This document shows positions 25,011 to 38,320 of a stretch of DNA of 64,000 bases, piece after piece. The number at the start of each line of letters is the position of its first letter. The stretch's first letter is position 1. Position numbers and translations under genes: made by a program. Under the pieces are notes generated by a model. It was not told the origin of the DNA. It worked only from the letters and a program-made list of their open reading frames with translations, and did not search any database. The DNA comes from Nipponacmea schrenckii (Eukaryota; Mollusca; Gastropoda; Lottiidae), in assembly GCA_030562195.1 (NCBI GenBank), contig JAUJPP010000012.1, forward strand, positions 14,942,001 to 15,006,000. Reading direction: 5' to 3'.

Positions 25011-26740
25011 GTTCAAACTTGTCTGTCAAGTTTTGGTAACAATGTATATATAGAGTTTAATAACATATAAAGGCACATAAATATGATATATATATATATA
25101 TAATAGTCATGCATGGGTACAAAACACAAATGAGGTATAAAAATAGTGCAATTGAATAATACAACAAAACTTACAACTAAGTTTATACTACATGTATTTC
25201 CTGATTTGTTGTTGAAAAGGGGGAAACAAATGGTTCGCAGTAAAGACTACGTCACAGGTTATTCAGCGCATCAAATTAAATCTAAAACATTACATAAATC
25301 TTCGTATTTAGGTGAGCTTTTGCGTGGCAAATGTAAAATAAGATTTGGCATTTGTTATTGTTGCATTGAGTTTGTATAGGTTATTTCTGGAGCGAATTAT
25401 CTCAGAATATACCCCCATATTACTTCCTAAACATCAATTTAGCAACTGATTTGCAAGCAATGCAAGGATCTTTAACTGATAACTGCTGTACATAACCAAC
25501 AAGAAAGTATAATTCGAACTCGTCTGTCAAGTTTTTATACCAATGCGTTTGTATGGTTTATGTTGAATTGAAAAATAGAATTCATGCATATAATATAGAT
25601 AATCAGTTGATCTGCCCAACTAAAGAAAATGTTATTGTCACTTATACTGAGTTGTAATGTAATCTTTCATGTTCTACTATTCGTTATATGTTGCTTACAG
25701 TAACGTGCTTCGGGGCATGTCGGTCTTTTATTATTGCGGAGACGCACTTAAAATGTTGTGTCAATAAATATATGTTGTCCTCACTACTTTTTTTGACATC
25801 ACTGACATGGGAGATAACTTTTATTAAGCTTTACGAAGTGATACAGAAAAAACTATTGTCAATAAAATTGAACACTTTTAGTACTTGCATATGTAAAATT
25901 GAAAAGCTTTATTTACATGTATTGGACGACATAAGACCTCTTAGGACCTTGGCAACTCCCACCTTTTTAGATATTTTGTATTTACGTATATGGTGTTAAT
26001 AATATCGGTCCATTATACTTCACGGTACAAAAAATCAGTAAAAACTGTTGTTATTTCAATTGATAATTATTATATTCTATTGAACAATGATAAGAATAGA
26101 TAAAGAAATAATTTGTATATCTATTTTAAGAAAATTTTATGTCTTAATGTGTGATTAACAATAGAGGTTTTATGTTGAATTTGTCTACAATCATACTGTA
26201 CAAGATATAATGAGAATTTTCACCTGATTCCTGAACATGGACAGAACAAGTATATGCAAAGTTGACAAACAAGGCGAAAAGCAACATATGATAATAAAAT
26301 ATACAAAATATCATTATGCATTGATATTAAGAAAATTAACAAACAATACGAATAACAACATAAATATATAAAATGTATGTATTAATGATAACAAAATTGA
26401 GAAAGTATTATACAATTAAATAAATATCCACTATGAAGATTAATAGATGTAAGTAGAATATGGTAATCACATAGGTATGTTTGATCATAGACAACCACTA
26501 AATACACCAATATAAAGATTACATAGTTCTATTATTAAAGATTGGATCAGTTCTATTCATATTCAGTTCACGTTGATCAGAAAACGACCTGAAATAAATT
26601 ACAAGACCACAGACCTTCAACGTATATTCAAAACACAAATCAACCCTTGGCAAACCATGGCCTTGAATATAAATAATTACACTTTACACAGAGTAATTTA
26701 AATCTTCATACATAATGTTAAATAATACTCAAATATATCG
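25011..26740. other. Intergenic between copy 3 stop and copy 2 promoter
   Basis: The left part is homologous to the flanks of the other copies (ATAGTCATGCATGGGTAC block near 25,110; TA microsatellite 25,087-25,104). The right part is the probable 3' untranslated region of copy 3. No gene seen. Confidence 0.4.
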
Positions 26741-26933
26741 TTAAGTTTTTTCAAGAAGTTCATAAGCGTTTTCATTTTGATAAGCAGTGGTAAGTTGATC
26801 ATATGGATTATCTTGGTTGTTACTGATGTTACTTGATGGTTGAGTAACTGGTTGATTGGTGGTTGTTTCTGTTTGTGGTACATTGTTACTGGACTGGTCT
26901 CTGATTACCGTAATGGACTGATTTTGCTTTGAT
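26741..26933 (-). other. Copy 3 tail exon with ITAM-like motif
   Basis: Acceptor ATTATAG precedes 26,933; stop TAA at 26,741-26,743. The last 20 or so residues match copy 2 except for EKT instead of GKT at the end, and both ITAM-like tyrosine motifs are kept. The middle of the tail differs by several residues and by an insertion near the SSN segment. Confidence 0.78.
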
Positions 26934-27563
26934 CTATAATTAAGTAAATTACTTTATTTCGGTTTCATTTTGAAGCATAATTTGCTATTAGAACTCGAGG
27001 GCCAAGAGTTGATAACATCGAAGGATAGTGACATTAAGAGTTCGAGAAGTTTGGGAGTTCTGTAGTTCGCGATCAGACAACTATCAAAATAATAATTTCA
27101 GTGAAATTCAACTGTTAACCTTGATTTCAAAATTCTCTTAACGGATGTTATATCGTGTCTTACCTTTGTTTCATAATTAACAGAACCAAAACTGCTCCAG
27201 CTACGAAACCAATAAGTAATCCCAAAATTGTTCCAATTATAGTCGAACTCTTGTCTTTACTTTCTGTAAATAGAATTAACAAAAAACATGAAAAGTATTA
27301 ACCTTGACCTGTGTTTATATTGCTTCCTAATGAACTGGGCTTCAACTTATTTAACATAAATCAAGTTATAGATCCATGATCTCGTGAGTTATCAACGAAA
27401 GACGCTAGTCAACAATCTTTGAATCTGTGATTAGAATGTCATTGATCTATTTTGGTTATATACCAGAAACGATTGATAAATGTCTAGCTAACTTTGTGAG
27501 GAGATTTAATTAAAATAGGATTGCTTTCAGATCTTTTATTTTAAAGAAAAAACAATGTCTAAC

Positions 27564-27695
27564 CTGAACCATCCTTTGTACAATCTATCCCTTTTTGTCT
27601 ATTGAAACATTCTGTAAGTTCTTCAATTATATTACTCTCTATTTTAAGGAATAGAGCTGAACAATTTAGCTGACTTAATAAGCTGGAAATACTCT
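27564..27695 (-). other. Copy 3 unique juxtamembrane exon
   Basis: 132-nt phase 1-1 exon with clean splice sites (CCAG acceptor, GTTAG donor). It occupies the place where copies 1, 2 and 5 have the last EGF exon. The product is not EGF-like: SISSLLSQLNCSALF, then NIIEELTECFNRQKGIDC, with three Cys. It may be a membrane-proximal helical stalk. I know no family for it. Confidence 0.55.
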
Positions 27696-29389
27696 CTGGA
27701 AACACAATAGAATTGTCTAAATAATTTAAATACAACGTTACAAATCATCTTTTATAAGTCAGAGAATGTCGCAAAATATTTGATACAACTTTGTCATTTG
27801 TGGAATTTAAAATTTGGAAAGTAAATATTGTTGATTCAGTATTTTTTAGTAAGTAGCAGATCGGAGAACGAATCAAAACCCAACGTCCAATAATTTTCAC
27901 GGGTTTCCTTTTTTTTCTGTAAATGTTGTTAAAACTTGTATTTACTGTAGAAAAATATTATTAATATAAAGCTGGATAGAATATCTTACCTTGAACACAA
28001 TCTATTGACTGGTATCCTGGTTGACACCCATCAATACATTCTCCAGTTTTACTGTCACATTGTAAATTACTATCTTTACATTTTCTGTCTGAACATTTCT
28101 TAGTACATCCTGCTCCATAAACACCATCTTCACATCTTTTAACACAGTCGATTCCTGTAAATCCTTCTTTACAACCGACTTGACAGCTACCATTGATGTG
28201 ATTACATGATGATGTTTCTACTAAACAATTTCTTTCTGAACATAGTTTTAAACATCCAGCACCGTACCTATCATTATCACAAACTGTAAAAGAAAACGAC
28301 GCAAAATAATAATATTGTTTATTTAGAAAAAAACGCGCGCATTGTTCAAAGTATTAGACCCAACTGGACAATTATCGTATCGACTCTCAAGAGAAATGTT
28401 CTTCGGGAAAATAATTATATATGGGTATGTTATTTCTCGTTCAATAAAAATTGTATGTCGGAGTATATTTCAATGTTTATAAGTGGCATTATTATCAACT
28501 TTAGATATTAAGGACGTAAACCTCCTTTACTGTGACAATGTCAAAAAAGAGAACCTTTATAACAGTCCGGTAATATATAACCATCAGAACATCCACCAAT
28601 ACATTCTCCTCTTACATGATCACATGGTGAATTGTATAGACATTTTCTGTTACTACATTTCTTCTGACCATCACCATATAAATCTTTAGCACATTCTAAC
28701 GATGACGGAGAAAAGAAAATAATGGAGATATGGAAATGAAAAGACCGTTAAAGCTCCAGATTAGCAAAGAGATCAATAAGTTACAACCGAGTTTGAAAAT
28801 AAAATTTAAAACGATGCCAGATTTTCATAGGTATATCGTCTATGTATAAAAAAAGGACACATGAATTAAATAGGTTGTAAAGGAGGTTTCTTATCAGGAA
28901 CATTAATCTTTAGTCTTGCATCATTCCAAATTTCAGTCAAACGGCGTGAGCCTAAAATCTCACATTATGGTACTTAAAAAACATTTATTCATATTTTGTA
29001 TAAATGGAATGGTAAAGTACAATACTTTACTTTGACTACAAGTTATCCCTGTCCATCCATCAGCACATCTACCAGGACATTGACCAGTCTCTAAACATCT
29101 TTTATTATTTAAACAATAACAGAAGTTGGTACAATCTGAACCAAACGTTCCTACAGAACATACTGAAATAAATTCGAAAGTATTTAACATAATGCATGAA
29201 GCAAGTGACATTTAACTTAAATCTCGCAGTCCGTAGGTTACTTTTGTTATTTTTGTCTTTATAAATAAAATATCAGGAAAATATGACATTTATACAGAAT
29301 AATAACGATATGTGTTCTCGGTTACCATAATGGCTTTTTGGCAACTTCTGAACGGTGGCAGTAAGTCCGGTTATTAATATATAACCCAA

Positions 29390-29420
29390 TCTAACCAAGT
29401 ATTTCCACTTCACATAAACA
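29390..29420 (-). pseudogene. Remnant of a duplicated FTP second-half exon in copy 3
   Basis: The 3' end of the FTP second-half exon (CEVEIL block plus donor) recurs about 230 bp downstream of the real exon, with related intron sequence around it (29,220-29,420 against 29,430-29,650). It is too short to code. Confidence 0.5.
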
Positions 29421-30846
29421 CAATAAACAAAACAAATAAATTCTCACCGTCCGTGGGTTACATTTGTATATTTGTTGTTTTTGTCTTTTTAATTGAAGTG
29501 TCGAGAAATATATAATGCCATGTATTTAAAAGTATAACAATATACCCTCCCTGTTAACACCATAATGGCGTTATGACAACTCTTGAACTTTGACGGGAAG
29601 TACAGTCATTTATATATAAACCAAACTTACCAAGTATTTCCACTTCACATAAAACTAAATATCTGGCATTTCGACTTGTATGAAAATTACTGATATTAAC
29701 ATAACGACCAGTTATAACCTGACTACACTCTATACTGTTTATTGCTCCAATGTTGTTTGTATTATCTTTATAACACAGTTCTGGTTCTTTATTCTCTTTA
29801 TTAATGTGTAGTGAAAAGCCATTCAATGATGTTAAGGCTGAAAATATGGTTGAAAAAAGATAAGTTAACTGGGGGACCGTTTGTAAGTCTCAACATTAGG
29901 TAAGATTGTGTCGGTAATTTCAATCGATCTATTTTAATGCACACGCATGCATATGGTACAAAAGTTAACATAATTGTGGAAAGACAAAGTTTCATAAACG
30001 GAAAAAACGTTACTAATGTATGTTTGAGCATGTCCAAATTATACTAATAATTTCTTATATAAACAATTATGAGAATTAAAAATGAATTTAAAAAGTCGTA
30101 ACCAATAGTGGTTTAAAATAATTACATATTGCGATATAGATTAAATCATTAGGATATAAAAGATTTCAAGTTCGAAAAGGCAAAGAGGGTTTCTAATGTT
30201 AGCTAGTTTAATTTTTTGAGTAAGAAGTAACGATTCGAACCGCAATCGAAGTCTAAAACAACATATCAGAGGTACATTAGTAGCGGCTCATGAACTTTTC
30301 ATACTTTTAAGCTGTGTTATCTTTTTCTCGAATTTGAATATTGAATAAACACTTTGATGTATAAAGGTTAATGAAAGTTTATCAATAAGTCTAATAATGA
30401 CCCTTGAACGATGTCCGAGTACTACGGTCATTATAAGACACATTGACAAACTTGAAACCGACTTTAAAACAGTTTATAAACAAACGTGTAATCAAAATTG
30501 TTGCGCTTGTCACTATTTAACTGTATAGGTGTATTTGCAAAAAAGGTTTCCATGTCGTTTCTCGAGTTATCATATTGTGTCCAGTTGTTGTGAAAAAAGA
30601 TATGATGATCTTCTGAACATGAAACTCACTTAATCTAAATGAAGCCCTGGATAAACTTTCTGAATAGAGTATGAGTGTATATAATGTGAGTAGTTCTCTG
30701 TAATCACCATTTACAAAAATCCAAGAGGCTCAATATTGGAATCAAGGCCGTTTGCCCATACTAATATGTTGGATATTGGGACGTCACATCTGTTAAAATA
30801 GTATATCATTCTTACAGTTATAAGTTATTGTAATATATCTACTCAC

Positions 30847-30855
30847 CCCATACAG
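30847..30855 (-). other. Copy 3 nine-nucleotide micro-exon
   Basis: TTTTAG acceptor, exon CTGTATGGG, donor GTGAGT; codes for Pro-Val-Trp-Ala across the junctions. Confidence 0.72.
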
Positions 30856-32518
30856 CTAAAACATAAAACAAGGTTATTATTAAAGCGATCATTGTTATAT
30901 TTTGTAGTAGGATATGACTAATGATTTTTCTCATTGGAAATTCTGTCTGTAAAACATGTTCAATTGGACTTATTTTCACAATTTAATAACAAAGGTAAAA
31001 GTATTATAAAAATCCATTGCCTTGACGAGATATAATAAATCTGTTTTCTATGAGAGTCGTTTCATCTTTTATATCGTAATATTCTATTTATAATAGTACA
31101 AACCAAAAAAGTGTCAGATTAAATTTAATACAAAATATACGGACTAACTGTGCCAAGAAGCGTCGAATCTTGATTATTGTTGAGTTGATTTAAACTATAA
31201 ATCTGGCTCTCCCAACTTCTATTATAAAAGGTGTAAATTGTGCAATTGAAAGATTTGTGTAATTTACAATCTTTATTAGATGATAACAGAGAGTCTTAAG
31301 TTCAGATCGATAATAAATGGTAATATGTTTAATAGGATATTGTTCTTGTAGATCAACTCTCCACCATCGTGTAAAATCACCTCTACTTGCATCAAAACAC
31401 TTGTCAAGTATATTAGTAGTTCTGTCACCATCTACAGCTAAATCAGAATTTCTGGTTCCTTGGACATCAACCTGACTCGATGGTGTATCAAGAGCTACAT
31501 TCTCTGTAATATGATTATAAAAAAATTAATACAATAAATATTTGTTACTATAAAATTTTATACGAAACATGATGTAAACAATTGATTTTCAAAAGTCAGA
31601 TAAAATACGTCACATTGTTCAACATAGTAAATAAGGTGAAATAAACTATATTGTGTATCTCAAGTTTCCTACAGTTACAAATCAGCATGGCTATAGCAAC
31701 TAGTCAGTTTAACATTAGATATCTTCCATATAATAGTACCCACCCAACCATCCTCAATACCTAATTCTTACGTTTTTGACAAGACACACCAGATCATCCT
31801 CTAGCACAACCTCCACCATAAATACCATTTACTACTGTATTACAATGTTCATCATTATTACAGTGACAGGTATAACTATTATCTTCTCCAAACTTAACAC
31901 CTGTATTCAATAGTATACTACACACTTAATAATGTGTTTGCTGCATATCATTTCTATGGGCTAATTTTTTAAGGGTAAACAATAACAATGCGACCGAGCT
32001 TGGTGTTTACTGGCTCGGAATTGAAATCATATATATTTCATGTATTAAAATTATACATGGATGTATATATCAGAAACAGGTAATGGTAGCATAATAGAGG
32101 GCAAGTCAAGCAAAGTTCAATATAAAAACTTACATTGTATATAAGTTATAATACAAAATATTACAGCTGACAACTTCCACATTGTTACAATCTAGAATGT
32201 TAATAGATTATCATCTTTGTCCTTAATGCCGTGCAGGAAATTTGCCACTATGCAACATCAATTAGCTTTGTTATAGTGAATGTGAACACTTTGAACTGAC
32301 CGAACCTCGGTTTGAACTGACCGGACTATAGACTGAATAGTCTTTCATTTACATAATAAGTATAAACTTAATCTTGAAGTGAAGAGTTAAAATACAGTGG
32401 TAGATTTTGACATTTACAGGTATGGACCTTTAGCTTGCATCATTAATTTTGATTGTCTATCAGGGTTTTTTAACGTCATTCAACACATTTGCTTAATAAT
32501 TGATAAAAAAAAAATCAC

Positions 32519-32640
32519 CACAAATCACACAGAGGCTATCCTTTTCAGAATATTTCCCCAAACTACTTCCCTGGCAGTTTTGTTATTAAAACACCAATTA
32601 TTCAACAAGGAAGGTATTATATTTTCGGTCAAACTGTCAA
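32519..32640 (-). promoter_or_regulatory. Copy 3 putative promoter and noncoding first exon
   Basis: Homologous block upstream of copy 3; the donor is GTGATT at 32,518 and below. The acceptor of the ATG exon (TTCTAG) is kept. More diverged than copies 1, 2 and 5. Confidence 0.33.
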
Positions 32641-32719
32641 TTTTTGGATAGCAATAAATTTTTAGGAATTCAATAGCATTTAAAGGTACACGTATATGAT
32701 ATAAAATAGTCATGCATGG

Positions 32720-35491
32720 CTACAACACAAAGCCTCAAGTTTTCTCCAAAATATTACATTTCTCTTTTATGAGATTTCTCATAGTCACTACTATTAATGA
32801 CAAGGGACTGAGGACATGATTCATTAGATTAACTGGAGGATTAATTGTATATTAATGAGAAAGTTTTTAAGGTTGCATCATAAAAATATTTAAGGTCAGA
32901 ATTGTCAATAATATTTATTTTTGTGAATAAAACAAGAGGTTGAAATTTATCTACTACATGTATATCAAACATGGATAGATGTTGTTAGGTTAAAATAAAA
33001 ACTACATAATCAGATATCAACTTGTTCATTGTTGTATAACCCATTTAATATTTAGCAATTGCAATTTCTGTTTACAAAATATTTTTTAAATTTGAAAATC
33101 AAAATTCTGTTCCGAACAAGTTTTAGATAAAGTAACAAGGTTTCGAAAAACACCAAAATCGGACGAATCGGATAAAAATTAGCGGACTTATTAAAATCTT
33201 GCTGAAAGTTACCGTTCTGTGATGACACCTAAAGTATCACTTTCGGTTTGGATTTTTTATTCTAAAAGGGTTCTAATTATGCCTGATAGTATATATGTAT
33301 AGCTTTTGTACTGATTTCTTACATGCACCGGAAGCTGGGTGACCCAACGCGGTTCTAAAAAAAACGGAAGTTCTCACGCAAGAACCGGAAGTGGTTGACA
33401 TTTTTTTATGATGCGGTTTTATTTCTATAGGTGACTTCTCTATATTCTGTAATTTTCAAAGCGATTGGATAATTAGCAACAAAGTTATGCAATTATGCAT
33501 ATTATTATTATGCAATTACAAACTACTGACGCGTACAAATTTTAGTTTTATATATTCATTTTCTATTCCAGTACGTATCTTATCGTATTTTTCAAACCAA
33601 ATTTCTATACCATTTTCAAATTGGGCTAGGGAGCTTCCCGAAAAAAAAAAAGGCTAATGAAAACAAAGAGTGGCAAATTTCTAATTTGCCACTCAAAAAA
33701 AATCAACACCTTTAGTATTTGCATTATGTTTTTAATAACATACTATAAATAACAATAATTTTGCCGCTTAGCATAACTAGCCTTCCCGCTGACGTAAGAC
33801 GTGGATTCCTGGAGATAAGTTGTTCTCGCTTCCTTTCTTACCAGCTTCATTGACATTGAAGATAACTTGCATTTAGTTTTACGAATTGCTATACTAAGAA
33901 CTATAGTCAAATTAAATTCAGCACTTTTAGTACTTACAGATGTATTTAAAGATAACTAGCACGTTTATATATAAGACGTAGTTATGCACGGATCAGTGAC
34001 GTATTGAAAGGGATGCGAAGGGATTTTTGAATTTCGACTTTGCTTTTCCTTTATTTCCGGTTGAAATTTTTCAGTAATAGTCAAAACTTTTAAAGGCCAT
34101 ATTTCGCCATATTGACCTCTGGTGACCTTGTGACTTGAACAAAAGTTATTGCCCTTGATTAAATCTGCCCAATGGTATCTTCACTTTTGTTGTCCGATGT
34201 TCACTTCCGGTTTTGCAGCCAATTGAAAATCACAAATTTTAACTTTAAAGAGCTCTATCACGTGACCTAATTTACATAGGACAGAATTTCTTGCATATTC
34301 CTTTTACACTTAATGTCATCTTCCCATTGATATATCAAACTTGGTATTTTAGTCAAAATTGCGCGTTTAAAAATTTCAAACTTTTGTAATTTCTTCTATA
34401 CTAACTGTGCGTGTTTTTCTTTAAATCGAAATAGGGTCTCGGGGGATAATTCGATTTGTGTTATTTTGATGTATATAGAATCTATAACCGATTGCCGAAA
34501 TATATATGGAAACCGATTTTTGAATTTTGATTTTGATTTTGATTTTTTAACGATTAAAATTTTTAAAAACTTTGAAGGGTCGTATATTGTGACGTTGACC
34601 TTTGACGAATTTTTGACCTGTACAAATATGATAGCTCTCGAGAAGTTCTATCCAATGATATATAAAGCTTTATTGTAAGATGTATACTTCCGCTTTTATC
34701 GCCATTTGAAAATTGCGAATTTTCCCTATAAAACAATCTGTTTAATGTGTTGCATTTGGGCGACCTACAAAATATAAGTTTCAGCGATCTGAAATTATTT
34801 TTTAGTTTAATCGTTCTACATCCAGTTAAAATGATTCAAAGTTGTTATATATGTTTTTCCTGTTGTGGGTGATGTAAATATTGAATATTTTGAACGAAAT
34901 TACAACCTTTAGAATTTTAAATTTTATCTCTTATAATTATGCAACAATAATATACAGTTGAATGGAATAATGGTCTAAGGGACGAAACTCTATTCAATTA
35001 AAATGTTAGGCCGCGCTATTTATGTGGTGTCTCAATGTTATACCCTGGCGACTTGAACCATTAGTGACCTTTCGATTTGTACATAGCTTCGACATTGTCT
35101 ATCCAATGCTATATATATATATTTTGTACGATATCTGCTTTTGGTTTCATCGCCATCTGAAAATTGCGAATTTAATATATAAAACAATCTACATTGTATT
35201 GGGTATTATTCTCTACGTTTGGGCGATTTACAAGTATGAGTTTCGGCGATCCGGATATCTTTTTTAGATTAAACGACCCTCTATCCATTTTTTATTATGA
35301 TTTTAACTTATTATCTATCTTAATTGATGACGAGGGCTAAGGACGGGGAAGGGCAAAGAGGGGAAAGGGGGGTATGAGAGCGTTTGTTATGAAATCAAAA
35401 TCCATTTCTGATGCACATTTTTTTATTTTAATTAACCCTTTTTGTCTTTTACTTAACGAACGAATCCCTTGAAGGAACGCACTGCTTCAGT
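32720..35491. other. Intergenic, repeat-rich, no gene
   Basis: Between the copy 3 promoter and the gap. It holds the dispersed repeat (33.1-33.7 kb), one minisatellite unit, and AT-rich sequence with TTTTGATTTTGATTTTGA-like runs (34,510-34,545). Short open frames look like chance. Confidence 0.5.
33085..33690 (+). repeat. Dispersed repeat, left member
   Basis: Matches 63,360-63,900 in the same orientation across the ACACCAAAATCG, GGTTCTAATTATGCCTGATAG and GGAAGTTCTCACxCAA blocks. No coding potential seen. Confidence 0.75.
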
Positions 35492-35991
35492 NNNNNNNNN
35501 NNNNNNNNNNNNNNNNNNNNNNNNNNNNNNNNNNNNNNNNNNNNNNNNNNNNNNNNNNNNNNNNNNNNNNNNNNNNNNNNNNNNNNNNNNNNNNNNNNNN
35601 NNNNNNNNNNNNNNNNNNNNNNNNNNNNNNNNNNNNNNNNNNNNNNNNNNNNNNNNNNNNNNNNNNNNNNNNNNNNNNNNNNNNNNNNNNNNNNNNNNNN
35701 NNNNNNNNNNNNNNNNNNNNNNNNNNNNNNNNNNNNNNNNNNNNNNNNNNNNNNNNNNNNNNNNNNNNNNNNNNNNNNNNNNNNNNNNNNNNNNNNNNNN
35801 NNNNNNNNNNNNNNNNNNNNNNNNNNNNNNNNNNNNNNNNNNNNNNNNNNNNNNNNNNNNNNNNNNNNNNNNNNNNNNNNNNNNNNNNNNNNNNNNNNNN
35901 NNNNNNNNNNNNNNNNNNNNNNNNNNNNNNNNNNNNNNNNNNNNNNNNNNNNNNNNNNNNNNNNNNNNNNNNNNNNNNNNNNNNNNNNNNN
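35492..35991. other. Assembly gap, 500 N
   Basis: Exactly 500 N, a usual placeholder for a gap of unknown size. It abuts a 1.09-kb tandem repeat, the probable cause of the break, and lies where the rest of copy 4 would be expected. Confidence 0.95.
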
Positions 35992-38320
35992 AAGGTGTGA
36001 CCTAATTATTTTATGACTTTGAAAACTAGGTCAAATGATATTCAATATATTGTCTAGATGTAGGTAATTGCAAATTTAGCCTACATAATATTTTAAGGCT
36101 CCCGAAATACGTTCATAATTGTAAGCAATTCTAGTTTATTTTTTTTTTTTTTTTGTAATTCTTGGATGAGTTTGCAGACAAACTGGTAAAAGGTGCAGAA
36201 ATTCTAAATCTACAGTTGATCTTAGAATGATTTCTATTATCAAATAAAGCAAAACTGGAAGTTCTATCTCTGACAGGAAGTGAGAACCGGAAGTTCAGGT
36301 TTTTTTGCTTTAGCAAGTTTATTTTCAGTTCGATTTTGACCGGATTTTCAGATTTGAAAACTTCAATGTATTTGTCAACTAACAATTATAGGTTTTATGC
36401 AATTAGGTTAAATATTTTACCCACGATTTGCAATTCAATATTCAAGGGTCATCGGCAAAAATTTCAGACCGTGATTTCTCCTTTAATATAAATGGTAAAA
36501 TTTTGAAACTTTACCAGTTGATAGGCGATATGATTATAATTTTTGAAAAAATGTGAAAAAAAAAATTCCACTTCCGGTTTAGCCTCAAATGACGTAATTA
36601 CGTAACTTCCGGTCTATAACTGCTAGGTGAAAAGTGAAAACTGTTTTATAAATAACTTGTCAATAGTAATTGATTTGACCTAAATAATTAGGTCAAGCTG
36701 TCATATCGGCCGCCATTTTGAATTTTTGTTACAATTCTTAAATCTGAAATTCAGACACTACTGATAGACCGATTTTGATGAAATTTAGCACATAGATACA
36801 ATGGATCATTATCTACCTTTTCTTGGAGACCGATTTTCAAATTTCGTATTTTCTTTCGAATTATTTAAATTTCGATTTTTTCAAAATTAGGTCACTTTAA
36901 CGGGTACGGAAGGTGTGACCCACTTAATCTATGACCTTGAAAATTAGGTCAAATAATATTCAATATATTGTCTACGAGTAGATATTTTTAAATTTGGCTT
37001 ACTTAAAAAATTCATAGAGATAAGTGTACTTAAATACAGCAAAAATTGATAATTTTCATATTTTCGCCATCATTAACCGTTACGGAAGGTGTGACCTAAT
37101 TATTTTATGACTTTGAAAACTAGGTCAAATGATATTCAATATATTGTCTAGATGTAGGTAATTGCAAATTTAGCCTACATAATATTTTAAGGCTCTCGAA
37201 ATACGTTCATAATTGTAAGCAATTCTAGTTTTTTTTTTTTTTTTTTGTAATTCTTGGATGAGTTTGCAGACAAACTGGTAAAAGGTGCAGAAATTCTAAA
37301 TCTACAGTTGATCTTAGAATGATTTCTATTATCAAATAAAACAAAACCGGAAGTTCTATCTCTGACAGGAAGTGAGAACCGGAAGTTCAGGTTTTTTTGC
37401 TTTAGCAAGTTTATTTTCAGTTCGATTTTGACCGGATTTTCAGATTTGAAAACTTCAATGTATTTGTCAACTAACAATTATAGGTTTTATGCAATTAGGT
37501 TAAATATTTTACCCACGATTTGCAATTCAATATTCAAGGGTCATCGGCAAAAATTTCAGACCGTGATTTCTCCTTTAATATAAATGGTAAAATTTTGAAA
37601 CTTTACCAGTTGATAGGCGATATGTTTATAATTTTTGAAAAAATGTGAAAAAAAAATTCCACTTCCGGTTTAGCCTCAAATGACGTAATTACGTAACTTC
37701 CGGTCTATAACTGCTAGGTGAAAAGTGAAAGCTGTTTTATAATAACTTGTCAATAGTAATTGATTTGACCTAAATAATTAGGTCAAGCTGCCATATCGGC
37801 CGCCATTTTGAATTTTCGTTACAATTCTTAAATCCGAAATTCAGACACTACTGATAGACCGATTTTGATGAAATTTAGCACATAGATACAATGGATCATT
37901 ATCTACCTTTTCTTGGAGACCGATTTTCAAATTTCGTATTTTCTTTCGAATTATTTAAATTTCGATTTTTTCAAAATTAGGTTACTTTAACGGGTACGGA
38001 AGGTGTGACCCACTTAATCTATGACCTTGAAAATTAGGTCAAATAATATTCAATATATTGTCTACGAGTAGATATTTTTTAATTTGGCTTACTTAAAAAA
38101 TTCATAGAGATAAGTGTACTTAAATACAGCAAAAATTGATAATTTTCATATTTTCGCCATCATTAACCGTTACGGAAGGTGTGACCTAATTATTTTATGA
38201 CTTTGAAAACTAGGTCAAATGATATTCAATATATTGTCTAGATGTAGGTAATTGCTAATTTAGCCTACATAATATTTTAAGGCTCTCGAAATACGTTCAT
38301 AATTGTAAGCAATTCTAGTT
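35992..38320. repeat. Tandem repeat, unit about 1.09 kb
   Basis: The same point recurs at about 36,000, 37,094 and 38,184, so two units and a partial third are present, at about 95-99% identity. The first unit starts at the gap edge, so more units may be hidden. No convincing gene; an 84-96 codon minus-strand open frame repeats with the unit but resembles nothing known. Confidence 0.9.

Larger units (their letters stand above)
26741..32182 (-). pseudogene. Copy 3: FTP/EGF receptor with ITAM-like tail, nonsense codon and lost donor
   Basis: Exons by homology, 5' to 3': 32134-32182, 31772-31900, 31300-31503, 30847-30855, 29631-29837, 29031-29162, 28555-28695, 27990-28283, 27564-27695, 27164-27263, 26741-26933 (1,590 nt). 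Exon 31772-31900 has TGA where the other copies have TGG (Trp in GWSGVSC), and one EGF Cys is Tyr. The donor after 31300 reads TTAAG instead of GTAAG. Both damaged exons are phase 1-1, so exon 1 could join the micro-exon in frame without them. The rest is open: FTP second half, two single EGF modules, one exon of two EGF modules, a unique juxtamembrane exon (27564-27695), a glycine-rich membrane span and a tail with the same ITAM-like motif as copy 2. I call it a pseudogene, but the well kept 3' half leaves a shortened product possible. Confidence 0.72.

Noticed and set aside
34466..35267. Plus-strand open frames of 70-81 codons
   Set aside because: AT-rich and Phe/Asp/Ile-rich, in repeat sequence; no splice or family support.
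35469..36005. Long open frame across 35.5-36.0 kb
   Set aside because: It exists only because the 500 N have no stop codons.
36131..37477. Repeated 84-96 codon minus-strand frame
   Set aside because: Repeats only because the 1.09-kb unit repeats; low complexity and no family resemblance.
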